The position numbers were made by a program, and so were the translations under genes. Positions 52,947-60,529 of a stretch of DNA of 64,000 nt are shown in pieces. The notes beneath the pieces are model-generated. The model searched no databases and had not been told where the DNA came from. It worked only from the letters and a program-made list of their open reading frames with translations. Source of the stretch: Flavobacterium sp. N502540 (GTDB lineage Bacteria > Bacteroidota > Bacteroidia > Flavobacteriales > Flavobacteriaceae); assembly GCF_025947365.1 (NCBI RefSeq), contig NZ_CP110012.1:434001-498000 (forward strand), in the 5' to 3' direction. Position 1 is the first letter of the stretch, and every line of letters starts with the position of its first letter.

Positions 52947-53243
52947 CTAACGTAAAACAACTTCTTTCACCACCTCACGACCTAACTCCTCGTTGATCAT
53001 TTTTACAATCTTGCTTTTACCGTGACTTAATTCTTCACGCAAAACCGCCGATCCCAGTTCGACATACAATGTACTTCCTTTCAGAACAACATTTTTGGTA
53101 TACGTATTCACACCATTTCCCATCAACTGCCTCCAGGCCTCTTTTACATCAATCTGGTCCATTCCGGCACCTAACTTATTCACTTGAATAATCTGCTGCA
53201 AAACAGCTCCAATCGTGCTTTCACTATTTAGTCTTTTTGCCAT
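52947..53243 (-). CDS. DUF721 domain protein
   Basis: 98 residues matching DUF721 (DciA-like, C-terminal RcsF-type) proteins: RLNSESTIGAVLQQIIQVNKLGAGMDQIDVKEAWRQLMG at the start and LYVELGSAVLREELSHGKSKIVKMINEELG at the end. DUF721 proteins include the DciA helicase loader of many bacteria; a role in loading DnaB is possible but is inference. It overlaps the upstream lipoprotein gene by 20 bases. Confidence 0.85.
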   Translation of the reverse strand: MAKRLNSESTIGAVLQQIIQVNKLGAGMDQIDVKEAWRQLMGNGVNTYTKNVVLKGSTLYVELGSAVLREELSHGKSKIVKMINEELGREVVKEVVLR

Positions 53244-53664
53244 CGTTTAATAAATTTACAGGTCCGGTTTTTTTATAATGATATTCTTTATTCTGATCGT
53301 TCTTTACTACAAAAGTCTCATCCGAAATAGAAATCAGTTCTTCGCTCCACTTTGCATAATCTGTTTTATAATCCAGGAAAACCTGATCTCCTTTAAATCG
53401 AATCGACACATCTTCAAAAGTATCTGTTGTCAAAAAAGTTCCATCCAGCTGCGCCATTACCTTAGTTCGTGTTCCTTTAGTTCCTTTGATGTTGAAATAA
53501 TCGAAATTTTCGTTCATTCCGTAATCTTTGTCCTCTCCTTTATCAAAAACTACTTTCTCAATTTCCCAATAACCATTCAGTTTTGCAATATCTGCAGGTT
53601 TAATTTCTTGTTTACAGCTTATCAACAAAAGCGATAAAACCAAAATCATAAAAGTGTTTTTCAT
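53224..53664 (-). CDS. Small lipoprotein, lipocalin-like fold possible
   Basis: 146 residues with a lipoprotein signal ending at Cys17 (LLLISCKQE). The mature part has strands of the lipocalin-like type (LNGYWEIEKVVFDKG, FNIKGTKGTRTKVMAQLDGTF, TFVVKNDQNKEYHYKKT). No enzyme motif is seen. The start of the DUF721 gene overlaps its 3' end by 20 bases, so they are coupled even though their products differ in location. Confidence 0.75.
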   Translation of the reverse strand: MKNTFMILVLSLLLISCKQEIKPADIAKLNGYWEIEKVVFDKGEDKDYGMNENFDYFNIKGTKGTRTKVMAQLDGTFLTTDTFEDVSIRFKGDQVFLDYKTDYAKWSEELISISDETFVVKNDQNKEYHYKKTGPVNLLNDGKKTK

Positions 53665-53927
53665 ACTATAATTTTTAGAATTTTATTCTTCTCTTTTCTC
53701 CTTGAAAAATCCCCGTCCAAAAAACAATTAGCAGCCCTGTTCTCTCGTTTTTACAGTAAATATTACCCCAAAAAAACAGTGCTTTCCAGCGGACTGAAAT
53801 TTCTCTTTTCAAAAGAAACATGAACCTACAAAGTTAAACTTAAAATCTCATAAGAAGCAAAAAATCACAAAACCATTTAAACTATTTTATATCTTTCTGG
53901 TCAAACCCCAAACCAAAATAAAAAAAC

Positions 53928-54998
53928 ATGACCAAAACTATTTGCACCATACTGATTGCTATCCTCTTGACAGGCTGCAGCAAAGATCCATCTGAATCAG
54001 AACCAATTACAGTTCCCACAGAAAACATGTATTTCCCTCCATTAGCCGGAACAAACTGGGAAACAAAGTCAATCGCTGATCTTAAATGGAATCAGGCTGC
54101 TGTTCAGCCACTTTTAGATTATCTGGAACTAAAACATTCTAAATCGTTCATTATACTGGTCAACGGACGAATTGTTTTAGAAAACTATTTCAACGGACAT
54201 TCAGCAACTACCAATTGGTATTGGGCCAGCGCCGGAAAAACATTAACCTCTACGGTTACAGGAATTGCCCAACAAGAAAATTTGCTGAATATCAATAATA
54301 AAGTTTCTCAGTATTTGGGAGAAGGATGGACAAGTGAAACTTTACCCAAAGAAAATTTAATTACCTGTAAAAATTTATTGACTATGACCTCCGGACTGGA
54401 CGACAGCACAGACGATGTGAATCCTGCTAATCTAGTCTATAAAGCCGATGCCGGAGCAAGATGGGCCTATCATAATGTTTATGTAAAACTACAAGATGTT
54501 GTTGCAAAAGCAAGCGGACAAAGCTGGGAAAATTATTTCAACACCAAATTAAGAGACAAAATCGGGATGAATGGAAATTGGGTACAAATTGGTGCAAATA
54601 GTGTTTATACCAGCACCTCCAGAAGTATGGCGCGTTTTGGACTTTTAATGCTGAACAAAGGAAAATGGGAAAATAACACAATACTCAACGAGGCATATTT
54701 TAATGAAGCAACCACAACTTCTCAGAATATCAATTTAGGATACGGTTACTTATGGTGGCTGAACGGAAAAAGTTCTTATCACTTACCACAATCACAACTT
54801 ACTTTTCAGGGAAGCATAATTCCAAGCGGACCGACTGATATGTTTATGGCATTAGGTAAAAATGACCAAAAAATATATGTTGTTCCCAGTAAAAAGATGG
54901 TAGTTATCAGAATGGGAGATGCTGCAGACAGCGTTAATCCGGCTTTATCGGATTTTGACAAAACTTTATGGGAGAAAATTAATTCTTTGTATCAGTAA
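53928..54998 (+). CDS. Serine hydrolase (class C beta-lactamase-like family), lipoprotein
   Basis: 356 residues with a lipoprotein signal ending at Cys17 (LLTGCSKD). Catalytic motifs are SAGK (Ser101, Lys104) and Tyr181-His-Asn183; the third, K[TS]G-like, motif is not clear. The domain matches beta-lactamase-related serine hydrolases such as EstB, D-aminopeptidase and PBP4-like proteins. Activity against beta-lactams cannot be inferred. The 12 residues after the lipobox are Ser/Pro/Glu-rich and give a flexible linker. It stands alone; a strong hairpin follows at 55004-55049. Confidence 0.88.
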   Translation: MTKTICTILIAILLTGCSKDPSESEPITVPTENMYFPPLAGTNWETKSIADLKWNQAAVQPLLDYLELKHSKSFIILVNGRIVLENYFNGHSATTNWYWASAGKTLTSTVTGIAQQENLLNINNKVSQYLGEGWTSETLPKENLITCKNLLTMTSGLDDSTDDVNPANLVYKADAGARWAYHNVYVKLQDVVAKASGQSWENYFNTKLRDKIGMNGNWVQIGANSVYTSTSRSMARFGLLMLNKGKWENNTILNEAYFNEATTTSQNINLGYGYLWWLNGKSSYHLPQSQLTFQGSIIPSGPTDMFMALGKNDQKIYVVPSKKMVVIRMGDAADSVNPALSDFDKTLWEKINSLYQ

Positions 54999-55003
54999 CA
55001 AAA

Positions 55004-55049
55004 AAGCTTTAAATAGAAATGCTTTCGAAAACATTACTATTTAAAGCTT
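55004..55049. terminator. Bidirectional terminator between the serine hydrolase and ftsY operons
   Basis: AAGCTTTAAATAG (55004-55016) pairs with CTATTTAAAGCTT (55037-55049). It lies between the convergent serine hydrolase gene (+) and the small membrane-protein gene (-). Confidence 0.82.
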
Positions 55050-55084
55050 GTTATTTCTTTTTGAAATAATATCGTTTGATACTA

Positions 55085-55264
55085 TTAGCGATTAGTTCGT
55101 ATTCTTTTAAAAACTCCTAAAAAGAATAAAACTATTCCAATCACCAGCAAAGCATAATAAACGGAAAGATTACTATCTTTCAATACATTTGCTAAAACAA
55201 AACATATCACACTGGCAAAATAAAAAGCTATCGCTGATATATTTTTTAAAGATTCGAAACCCAT
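55085..55264 (-). CDS. Small two-helix membrane protein downstream of ftsY
   Basis: 59 residues, MGFESLKNISAIAFYFASVI then CFVLANVLKD, a second helix YYALLVIGIVLFFLGV and a basic tail KRIRTNR. Two hydrophobic segments with a short polar turn predict an inner-membrane hairpin. It begins 6 bases after the ftsY stop on the same strand and ends before the shared terminator, so it is the last gene of the ftsY operon. I do not know its function. Coding is supported by in-frame ATG-to-TAA extent, position and composition. Confidence 0.72.
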   Translation of the reverse strand: MGFESLKNISAIAFYFASVICFVLANVLKDSNLSVYYALLVIGIVLFFLGVFKRIRTNR

Positions 55265-55270
55265 TATAAA

Positions 55271-56224
55271 TTATTTAAAAAAACTATCTACAAATTCATA
55301 CTTATTAAAGACCTGAAGATCTTCAATTCCTTCTCCAACACCGATGTATTTTACAGGAATCTGAAACTGATCTGAAATACCAATTACCACACCGCCTTTG
55401 GCTGTTCCGTCCAGTTTAGTTACAGCAAGAGAAGTAACTTCGGTGGCAGCAGTAAATTGTTTGGCCTGCTCGAAAGCATTTTGCCCTGTAGAACCGTCTA
55501 AAACCAAAAGTACATCATGCGGAGCATCTTCTACAACCTTTTGCATGACACGTTTTACTTTTGTAAGTTCATTCATCAAATTGATTTTATTGTGCAAACG
55601 TCCGGCTGTATCTATAATCACCACATCGGCATTTTGCGCTACGGCAGATTGCAGCGTGTCGAAAGCGACAGAAGCAGGATCACTCCCCATATTTTGTCTC
55701 ACAATTGGAACATCTACACGATCTGCCCAAACCTGCAATTGATCGATAGCAGCAGCACGAAAAGTATCGGCAGCTCCTAAAACGACTTTATAACCGGATT
55801 TCTTAAACTGATACGCTAATTTACCAATTGTGGTAGTCTTACCTACTCCATTAACTCCTACAACCATTAAAACGTATGGTTTTTTATTTTTTGGAATCTC
55901 AAATTCCGTTGCTTCGCCTGTATTGGTCTCAGACAATAAAGCACCTATTTCTTCGCGAAGAATCTGATTCAGTTCGTCTGTTCCTAAATACTTATCTGCG
56001 GCAACACGTTTCTCGATTCTGGAAATTACTTTCAGTGTTGTGTTTACTCCAACATCAGAAGCTACTAAAATCTCTTCCAGATCATCCAGAACATCATCGT
56101 CGACTTTAGATTTTCCCGCAACAGCTTTGCTTAACTTGGAGAAAAAACTAGTTTTTGATTTTTCAAGACCTTTGTCTAAAGTCTCTTTCTTATCAGTAGA
56201 GAATAATTTTTTAAAAAAACTCAT
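55271..56224 (-). CDS. ftsY: Signal recognition particle receptor FtsY
   Basis: 317 residues: an N-domain (SFFSKLSKAVAGKSKVDDDVLDDLEEILVASDVGVNTT) and the G-domain with GVNGVGKTTTIGKLA, DTFRAAAIDQLQ, DTAGRLHN and TKLDGTAKGG. The acidic A-domain is nearly absent, as in other Bacteroidetes. It docks SRP-ribosome complexes at the SecYEG membrane site. The operon order rpmB-rpmG-DUF4295-ftsY is a Bacteroidetes hallmark. Confidence 0.97.
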   Translation of the reverse strand: MSFFKKLFSTDKKETLDKGLEKSKTSFFSKLSKAVAGKSKVDDDVLDDLEEILVASDVGVNTTLKVISRIEKRVAADKYLGTDELNQILREEIGALLSETNTGEATEFEIPKNKKPYVLMVVGVNGVGKTTTIGKLAYQFKKSGYKVVLGAADTFRAAAIDQLQVWADRVDVPIVRQNMGSDPASVAFDTLQSAVAQNADVVIIDTAGRLHNKINLMNELTKVKRVMQKVVEDAPHDVLLVLDGSTGQNAFEQAKQFTAATEVTSLAVTKLDGTAKGGVVIGISDQFQIPVKYIGVGEGIEDLQVFNKYEFVDSFFK

Positions 56225-56341
56225 TTTTTATAGGTTGTTAGTTTTTTAGATTATGGGATAATAAAACCCAAATAATCTTTAATCTTTAAAGAAACCTAAA
56301 ATTACTCATGTTTCTTTAAATTTTAGACAAATATAAAAAAT

Positions 56342-56373
56342 AAAAAAGCTACTTCCGAATGAAAGTAGCTTTT
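56342..56373 (-). terminator. Terminator/attenuator between DUF4295 and ftsY
   Basis: AAAAGCTACTT pairs with AAAGTAGCTTTT, with an A-run before it. On the minus strand it would separate the ribosomal-protein genes from ftsY, reducing or ending read-through. Confidence 0.7.
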
Positions 56374-56392
56374 CTATATACTGTGATTGTTA

Positions 56393-56545
56393 TTATTTCT
56401 TTTTCAAGAACTCATCAACTTCTTCAGGAGCCATAATAGATTCTACGAATGTATATGCACCAGTTTTAGGAGATTTTACCATTTTGATGGCTTTTGATAA
56501 TCTCTTAGAAGATGTTTGTAACGATGCTACGGTTTTCTTTGCCAT
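56393..56545 (-). CDS. DUF4295 protein
   Basis: 50 residues, MAKKTVASLQTSSKRLSKAI, then KMVKSPKTGAYTFVESIMAP and EEVDEFLKKK. This matches DUF4295, found almost only in Bacteroidetes next to rpmG and ftsY. It is basic and small and was missed by length filters. Its constant position with ribosomal proteins suggests a ribosome-related role, which is inference; it is about 50 bases after rpmG. Confidence 0.9.
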   Translation of the reverse strand: MAKKTVASLQTSSKRLSKAIKMVKSPKTGAYTFVESIMAPEEVDEFLKKK

Positions 56546-56595
56546 GATTCAAATGTTATTTGAAATTTTTAATTTAAATAAAAATCTCTAATTAA

Positions 56596-56778
56596 TTACT
56601 TAATTTCTTTATGAACAGTTACACGTTTCAAGATTGGATTAAATTTTTTAATCTCTAATCTGTCCGGAGTATTTTTCTTGTTCTTAGTTGTTATGTATCT
56701 TGAAGTACCTGCAACACCAGAAGTCTTGTGTTCAGTACATTCTAAAATCACCTGGATTCTATTACCTTTCTTTGCCAT
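56596..56778 (-). CDS. rpmG: 50S ribosomal protein L33
   Basis: 60 residues, [20 protein letters not shown] and the C-terminal [15 protein letters not shown], typical L33. It lacks the zinc-type CxxC pairs, so it is the C-minus paralogue that does not need zinc. Confidence 0.96.
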   Translation of the reverse strand: MAKKGNRIQVILECTEHKTSGVAGTSRYITTKNKKNTPDRLEIKKFNPILKRVTVHKEIK

Positions 56779-56805
56779 CTTGCTATATATTTATTTAGGA
56801 AAAGA

Positions 56806-57042
56806 TTATTTGATAAATCCTTCTGACTGTGCTTTTTTCAAAACAGCAGTGATTCCATTTTTATTAATTGTTTTTATCGTAGATGCTGCTACTCTAAGAG
56901 TAATCCATCTATCTTCTTCTGGAAGATAAAAACGCTTTTTAACTAAGTTTACAGAAAACTTTCTCTTAGTTTTGTTCATAGCGTGAGAAACGTTATTTCC
57001 TACCATCGCTCTTTTACCTGTAAGGTCACAAACTCTTGACAT
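56806..57042 (-). CDS. rpmB: 50S ribosomal protein L28
   Basis: 78 residues, [22 protein letters not shown] and [18 protein letters not shown], the L28 signature. A single cysteine means no zinc ribbon. It leads the rpmB-rpmG-DUF4295-ftsY operon, 27 bases before rpmG. Confidence 0.96.
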   Translation of the reverse strand: MSRVCDLTGKRAMVGNNVSHAMNKTKRKFSVNLVKKRFYLPEEDRWITLRVAASTIKTINKNGITAVLKKAQSEGFIK

Positions 57043-57113
57043 TATACTTTACTTTTATCGTTATTCAAAATCAGGGTGCAAAGAAAAGAAAAATAAACCA
57101 TTGTAGCAAAAAA

Positions 57114-58367
57114 TTATTGCACAATTTTTAAAATTTCTTTCTTCAAAATTTCTAAACTCTTATTCACTGCTCTATCTATCACTTTTTCACGGGGTTGACC
57201 AAAGTTGAATTCTTCTACGATTATACCCTCCGGAGTGGCTAAAGCGATAAAAACAGCTCCAATTTCAGCTTCAGAGTCTCCTTTTGTCGGTCCGGCGTTC
57301 CCGGTTGTCGCAATTGCATAATCTGTATTCAGCATCTTCTTTACATTCAAAGCCATAGCCGACGCAACCTCTGCACTTACCACCGAAAACTGATCAACAA
57401 AATCCGGCGAAACCCCAAGAACATTGACCTTCGCCTCTGTTGCATAGGAAACCACACTGCCTTTAAAATAAGCAGAAGCTCCCGGAATTGCCGACAAAAT
57501 GGAGGCTATTTTTCCCCCGGTAAAACTTTCGGCTGTCGAGATTGTTTTATTTTGTTTGGTTAAAATTTTTCCAATTACCGTTTCAATAGTTTCGTTTTCC
57601 TCATAACCCACTATAATATCATGAATTATAGCATCTAAAGATTTTACATTTTCTTCAATTGCAGCCTCAAGCTCTTCTTTATTGGTTCCTCTCGCCGACA
57701 AACGCAAACGCACTCGCCCGGGATTGGGCAGATAGGCCAACTTGATAAATTCCGGCAGATTATTCTCCCAGTCTTCGATACGTTCCGCAACTAAACTCTC
57801 GCCCTGACCATAAGTCAAGATGGTCTTATGAATGATATACGGACGTTTGTACTCGCGAATTATTTTAGGAATTATTTCTTCTTCAACCAAATATTTCATT
57901 TCATACGGGACTCCCGGAAGTGAAACAAAAACAGTATCTTCTTTCTTCATCCACATGCCCGGAGCTGTACCCACTTTGTTGTGCAAAACGGTACATTTGA
58001 AAGGAACCAGAGCCTGATCTTTATTCAACTGCGAAATTGGGCGTTTGTAAAAACCTTCAATTAACTCCGTCACGTGAGCCAAAACTTTAGCATCCACCAC
58101 CAGCTCATCTTCAAAATACTCGCAAAATGTTTTTCTTGTAACGTCGTCTTTTGTGGGCCCTAAACCACCGGTTACAATAACCAGATCAACTTTGTTCTGC
58201 AGTTGGGCAAATGTGTCTAAAATATGTTTTTTATCGTCACTTATCGAAATCATTTCATGCACTTCGACACCAATGCGATCCAGTGATTTTGCAATAAAAC
58301 CCGAGTTAGTATCTACAATCTGACCTATTAAAATTTCATCTCCAATAGTAACAATGCTTGCTTTCAT
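57114..58367 (-). CDS. cinA: CinA (competence/damage-inducible; ADP-ribose pyrophosphatase/NMN deamidase-type)
   Basis: 417 residues. The N-terminal MoCF-like domain (residues 1-165) has [35 protein letters not shown] and [11 protein letters not shown]. The C-terminal CinA domain (about 250-417) has [22 protein letters not shown] and [14 protein letters not shown], the NMN deamidase motifs. The full-length form hydrolyses ADP-ribose and NMN in pyridine-nucleotide salvage. It is transcribed as its own unit downstream of the FAH/HPt region. Confidence 0.95.
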   Translation of the reverse strand: MKASIVTIGDEILIGQIVDTNSGFIAKSLDRIGVEVHEMISISDDKKHILDTFAQLQNKVDLVIVTGGLGPTKDDVTRKTFCEYFEDELVVDAKVLAHVTELIEGFYKRPISQLNKDQALVPFKCTVLHNKVGTAPGMWMKKEDTVFVSLPGVPYEMKYLVEEEIIPKIIREYKRPYIIHKTILTYGQGESLVAERIEDWENNLPEFIKLAYLPNPGRVRLRLSARGTNKEELEAAIEENVKSLDAIIHDIIVGYEENETIETVIGKILTKQNKTISTAESFTGGKIASILSAIPGASAYFKGSVVSYATEAKVNVLGVSPDFVDQFSVVSAEVASAMALNVKKMLNTDYAIATTGNAGPTKGDSEAEIGAVFIALATPEGIIVEEFNFGQPREKVIDRAVNKSLEILKKEILKIVQ

Positions 58368-58490
58368 AGCTGTGAATTATTTTTACTTATCGTAAGTCCA
58401 ATTATTATAATAAAGAATTGTTGTCGCAGTGATTTTATACGAATGCCAGACATGGCTTGCTTTTGCAAAAAAAAGAATCACATCAAAGTC

Positions 58491-58835
58491 TTACAAATCA
58501 AAGTCTTTTTTAATCTCTTTGATTGCTTCTTTTACCTGTAACTTAATACTCTTAAAAGTTTCGATAATTTCTTTTTTCTTGCCTTCGGCTTTGGTCCAGG
58601 CTTCTACCTGAAGGATTTCCTCAAAAGCAACATTCAACCCCATTAAGTCCAATGTAGGTTTTATTTTATGTGCATAAGAATAGGCATACTTATGGTCCTT
58701 CTTTTTAATCCCTTCTTTGATTTGTTTTAAATCTTCAGGAACTTCAGTAACAAACAATTTAAGAATTTCATTTACAAATTCCGGATCATTGTCTGAAAGT
58801 GCATATACTTTCGAAAGGTTGTATTTTAAAGCCAT
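58491..58835 (-). CDS. Histidine phosphotransfer (HPt) domain protein
   Basis: 114 residues forming a single HPt four-helix bundle; the phospho-accepting His is in YSYAHKIKPTLDLMG (helix 2), preceded by the typical FVNEILKLFVTEVPEDL. It would relay phosphate between response regulators and hybrid kinases elsewhere. Its start codon overlaps the stop of the FAH gene (TAATG on the minus strand), so the two are coupled. No hybrid kinase is adjacent. Confidence 0.88.
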   Translation of the reverse strand: MALKYNLSKVYALSDNDPEFVNEILKLFVTEVPEDLKQIKEGIKKKDHKYAYSYAHKIKPTLDLMGLNVAFEEILQVEAWTKAEGKKKEIIETFKSIKLQVKEAIKEIKKDFDL

Positions 58836-59446
58836 TACTTTACTTGTATTCTGAATAATTTTTTATCTTCTAAAAAGCCTTCTAAAACGTCATTCGGCTT
58901 AACCACAGCAACACCTTCCGGTGTTCCTGTAAAAATAATATCTCCAATTTTTAATGTAAAAAACTGAGACACATACGAAACAAGCTCATCAATTTTCCAA
59001 AGCATGAAACTTGTATTTCCTTTTTGAACGGTTTCAGAATTTTTCGTCAGCTCAAATGTAAGATTTTCCATCGAAACAAAATCACTCTTTGGCAAAAACT
59101 CTCCAATTACTGCAGAACCATCAAAAGCTTTTGCTTTTTCCCATGGCAATCCTTTTGCTTTTAATTTTTCCTGTAAATCTCTGGCCGTAAAGTCAATCCC
59201 AACACTAATTTCGTCATAGTATTTGTGCGCAAATTTAGGTTCGATGTATTTTCCAACCTTGCTAATTTTAACAATTACTTCTAATTCGTGATGAATTTCT
59301 TCAGAAAATTCGGGAATTACGAACGGATGCTGTTTCAATAAAACTGCCGAATCCGGTTTCATAAAGACCACCGGTTCTGTGGGACGCTCGTTTTTTAGCT
59401 CTTCAATGTGATTGGTATAATTTCTACCGATACAGATGATTTTCAT
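58835..59446 (-). CDS. Fumarylacetoacetate hydrolase-family protein
   Basis: 203 residues covering the FAH C-terminal catalytic fold: MKIICIGRNYTNHIEELKNE at the start, the metal ligands in IHHELEVIVKISKVG and GIDFTARDLQ, then KAFDGSAVIGEF and IIFTGTPEGVAVVKPNDVL. Relatives are oxaloacetate decarboxylase/acylpyruvate hydrolase (FAHD1) and catechol-pathway enzymes. The substrate is unknown. The HPt gene is translationally coupled downstream. Confidence 0.9.
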   Translation of the reverse strand: MKIICIGRNYTNHIEELKNERPTEPVVFMKPDSAVLLKQHPFVIPEFSEEIHHELEVIVKISKVGKYIEPKFAHKYYDEISVGIDFTARDLQEKLKAKGLPWEKAKAFDGSAVIGEFLPKSDFVSMENLTFELTKNSETVQKGNTSFMLWKIDELVSYVSQFFTLKIGDIIFTGTPEGVAVVKPNDVLEGFLEDKKLFRIQVK

Positions 59447-59455
59447 TATATTTAG

Positions 59456-59540
59456 TTTTCAGTCGCAGTTTTCAGTCACAGTCTTTACCAAATACAAAAT
59501 CAGTTCAGCACAAACTGAATACTGAGACTGCGACTAATAA
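59456..59540. repeat. CAGT/CAGTCGCAGT inverted repeat between the exonuclease and FAH genes
   Basis: AGTCGCAGT (59461-59469) pairs with ACTGCGACT (59527-59535), and flanking CAGT words continue the pairing imperfectly. It fills the gap between two minus-strand genes and could form a transcript hairpin. Confidence 0.55.
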
Positions 59541-59541
59541 A

Positions 59542-60312
59542 TTACTTCGTATTTAACTTTCTTAATTTAATAGCCGTAAGCACTTTTTTGGTATACAAAG
59601 GAAAATCGGCATTTTGAATCCAGCTGAAATAGCCTGGCTCACTTTCTAAGACTTTATCAACTTTAGCACCTTTGTGTTTTCCGAAGGTGAAAATTTCTTC
59701 GTTGTCTTTATCAAAAGCAATCATTCCGGCAAAATCAGCAATTTTTTTACGGGTTGTAAATTCAGACAACGATTTCATATCGTTTTCCAATTCCGGATAA
59801 CGGTCTAATTGCGCTTTTAGAATTTCGTAGGTAGCCATTGTATCGGCTTCTGCAGAATGCGCATTCTCTAAACTTTTACCACAATAGAATTTCAATGCAG
59901 CACTTAAAGTGCGCTCTTCCATTTTATGAAAAATCGTTTGTACATCTACCGAAACTTTGTTTTTCATATCAAAATCAACTCCGGCACGCAGCAATTCTTC
60001 TGCTAATAACGGAATATCAAACCGATCTGAATTAAAACCACCCAAATCACTGTCTTTAATCATATTGTAAACCTGTGGTGCCAATTCTGCAAAAGTAGGT
60101 TCGTTTGCTACTTTTTCATCCGTGATACCATGAACAGCAGTTGTTTGCGGCGGAATTGGAATCGTAGGATTCACTAACCAGGTTTTACTTTCTTTATTTC
60201 CGTTTGGAAAAACTTTGAATATCGAAATTTCTACAATTCGATCTTTACCGATATCAATTCCGGTTGTTTCAAGATCAAAAAAGCAAATTGGTTTGTTGAG
60301 TTTGAGTTCCAT
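59542..60312 (-). CDS. DEDDh 3'-5' exonuclease with C-terminal QSregVF-like domain
   Basis: 256 residues. Exo motifs are Asp13/Glu15 (FFDLETTG), Asp99 in FNSDRFDIPLL, and His152/Asp157 in NAHSAEAD, so the DEDDh set is complete, as in DnaQ-like enzymes. The last 55 residues (FTFGKHKGAKVDKVLESEPG, FSWIQNADFP) resemble the QSregVF/DUF3820 domain found after such exonucleases. Likely role: DNA or RNA trimming or nucleotide removal in repair; a polymerase epsilon role is not shown. A -7 box ends 20 bases before the start. Confidence 0.9.
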   Translation of the reverse strand: MELKLNKPICFFDLETTGIDIGKDRIVEISIFKVFPNGNKESKTWLVNPTIPIPPQTTAVHGITDEKVANEPTFAELAPQVYNMIKDSDLGGFNSDRFDIPLLAEELLRAGVDFDMKNKVSVDVQTIFHKMEERTLSAALKFYCGKSLENAHSAEADTMATYEILKAQLDRYPELENDMKSLSEFTTRKKIADFAGMIAFDKDNEEIFTFGKHKGAKVDKVLESEPGYFSWIQNADFPLYTKKVLTAIKLRKLNTK

Positions 60313-60332
60313 TTTTTATTTTTATAAGATTA

Positions 60333-60340
60333 CAAATGTA
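60333..60340 (-). promoter_or_regulatory. -7 promoter element (TACATTTG) of the exonuclease gene
   Basis: Exact TAnnTTTG match on the minus strand, 20 bases upstream of the start at 60312. Confidence 0.55.
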
Positions 60341-60469
60341 ATTTTTAAAGCCGAAATTCCTCTTCTATTCCCGACTTTTTTAAACAAAAAGGGCAGTAAT
60401 TCCGTGATTTTAACTTTTAAATGAATTCTAAAAGCCGGCTTCTGTTTGTTTTCTTAACCTTTTCTTACA

Positions 60470-60507
60470 AAACAAAAAACCCGGGAATTTTTCCAAATTC
60501 CCGGGTT
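60470..60507 (-). terminator. Terminator of the E2 gene
   Basis: AACCCGGGAATTT-TTCC-AAATTCCCGGGTT, a perfect 13-base stem, with an A-run before it that becomes a U-run on the minus strand. Confidence 0.92.
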
Positions 60508-60529
60508 CAAATTATTTTTAAAACAGAAT

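Noticed and set aside
53928..54998. Beta-lactam resistance gene
   Set aside because: Only the general SxxK and YxN motifs of the serine hydrolase family are visible, and the third motif is unclear.
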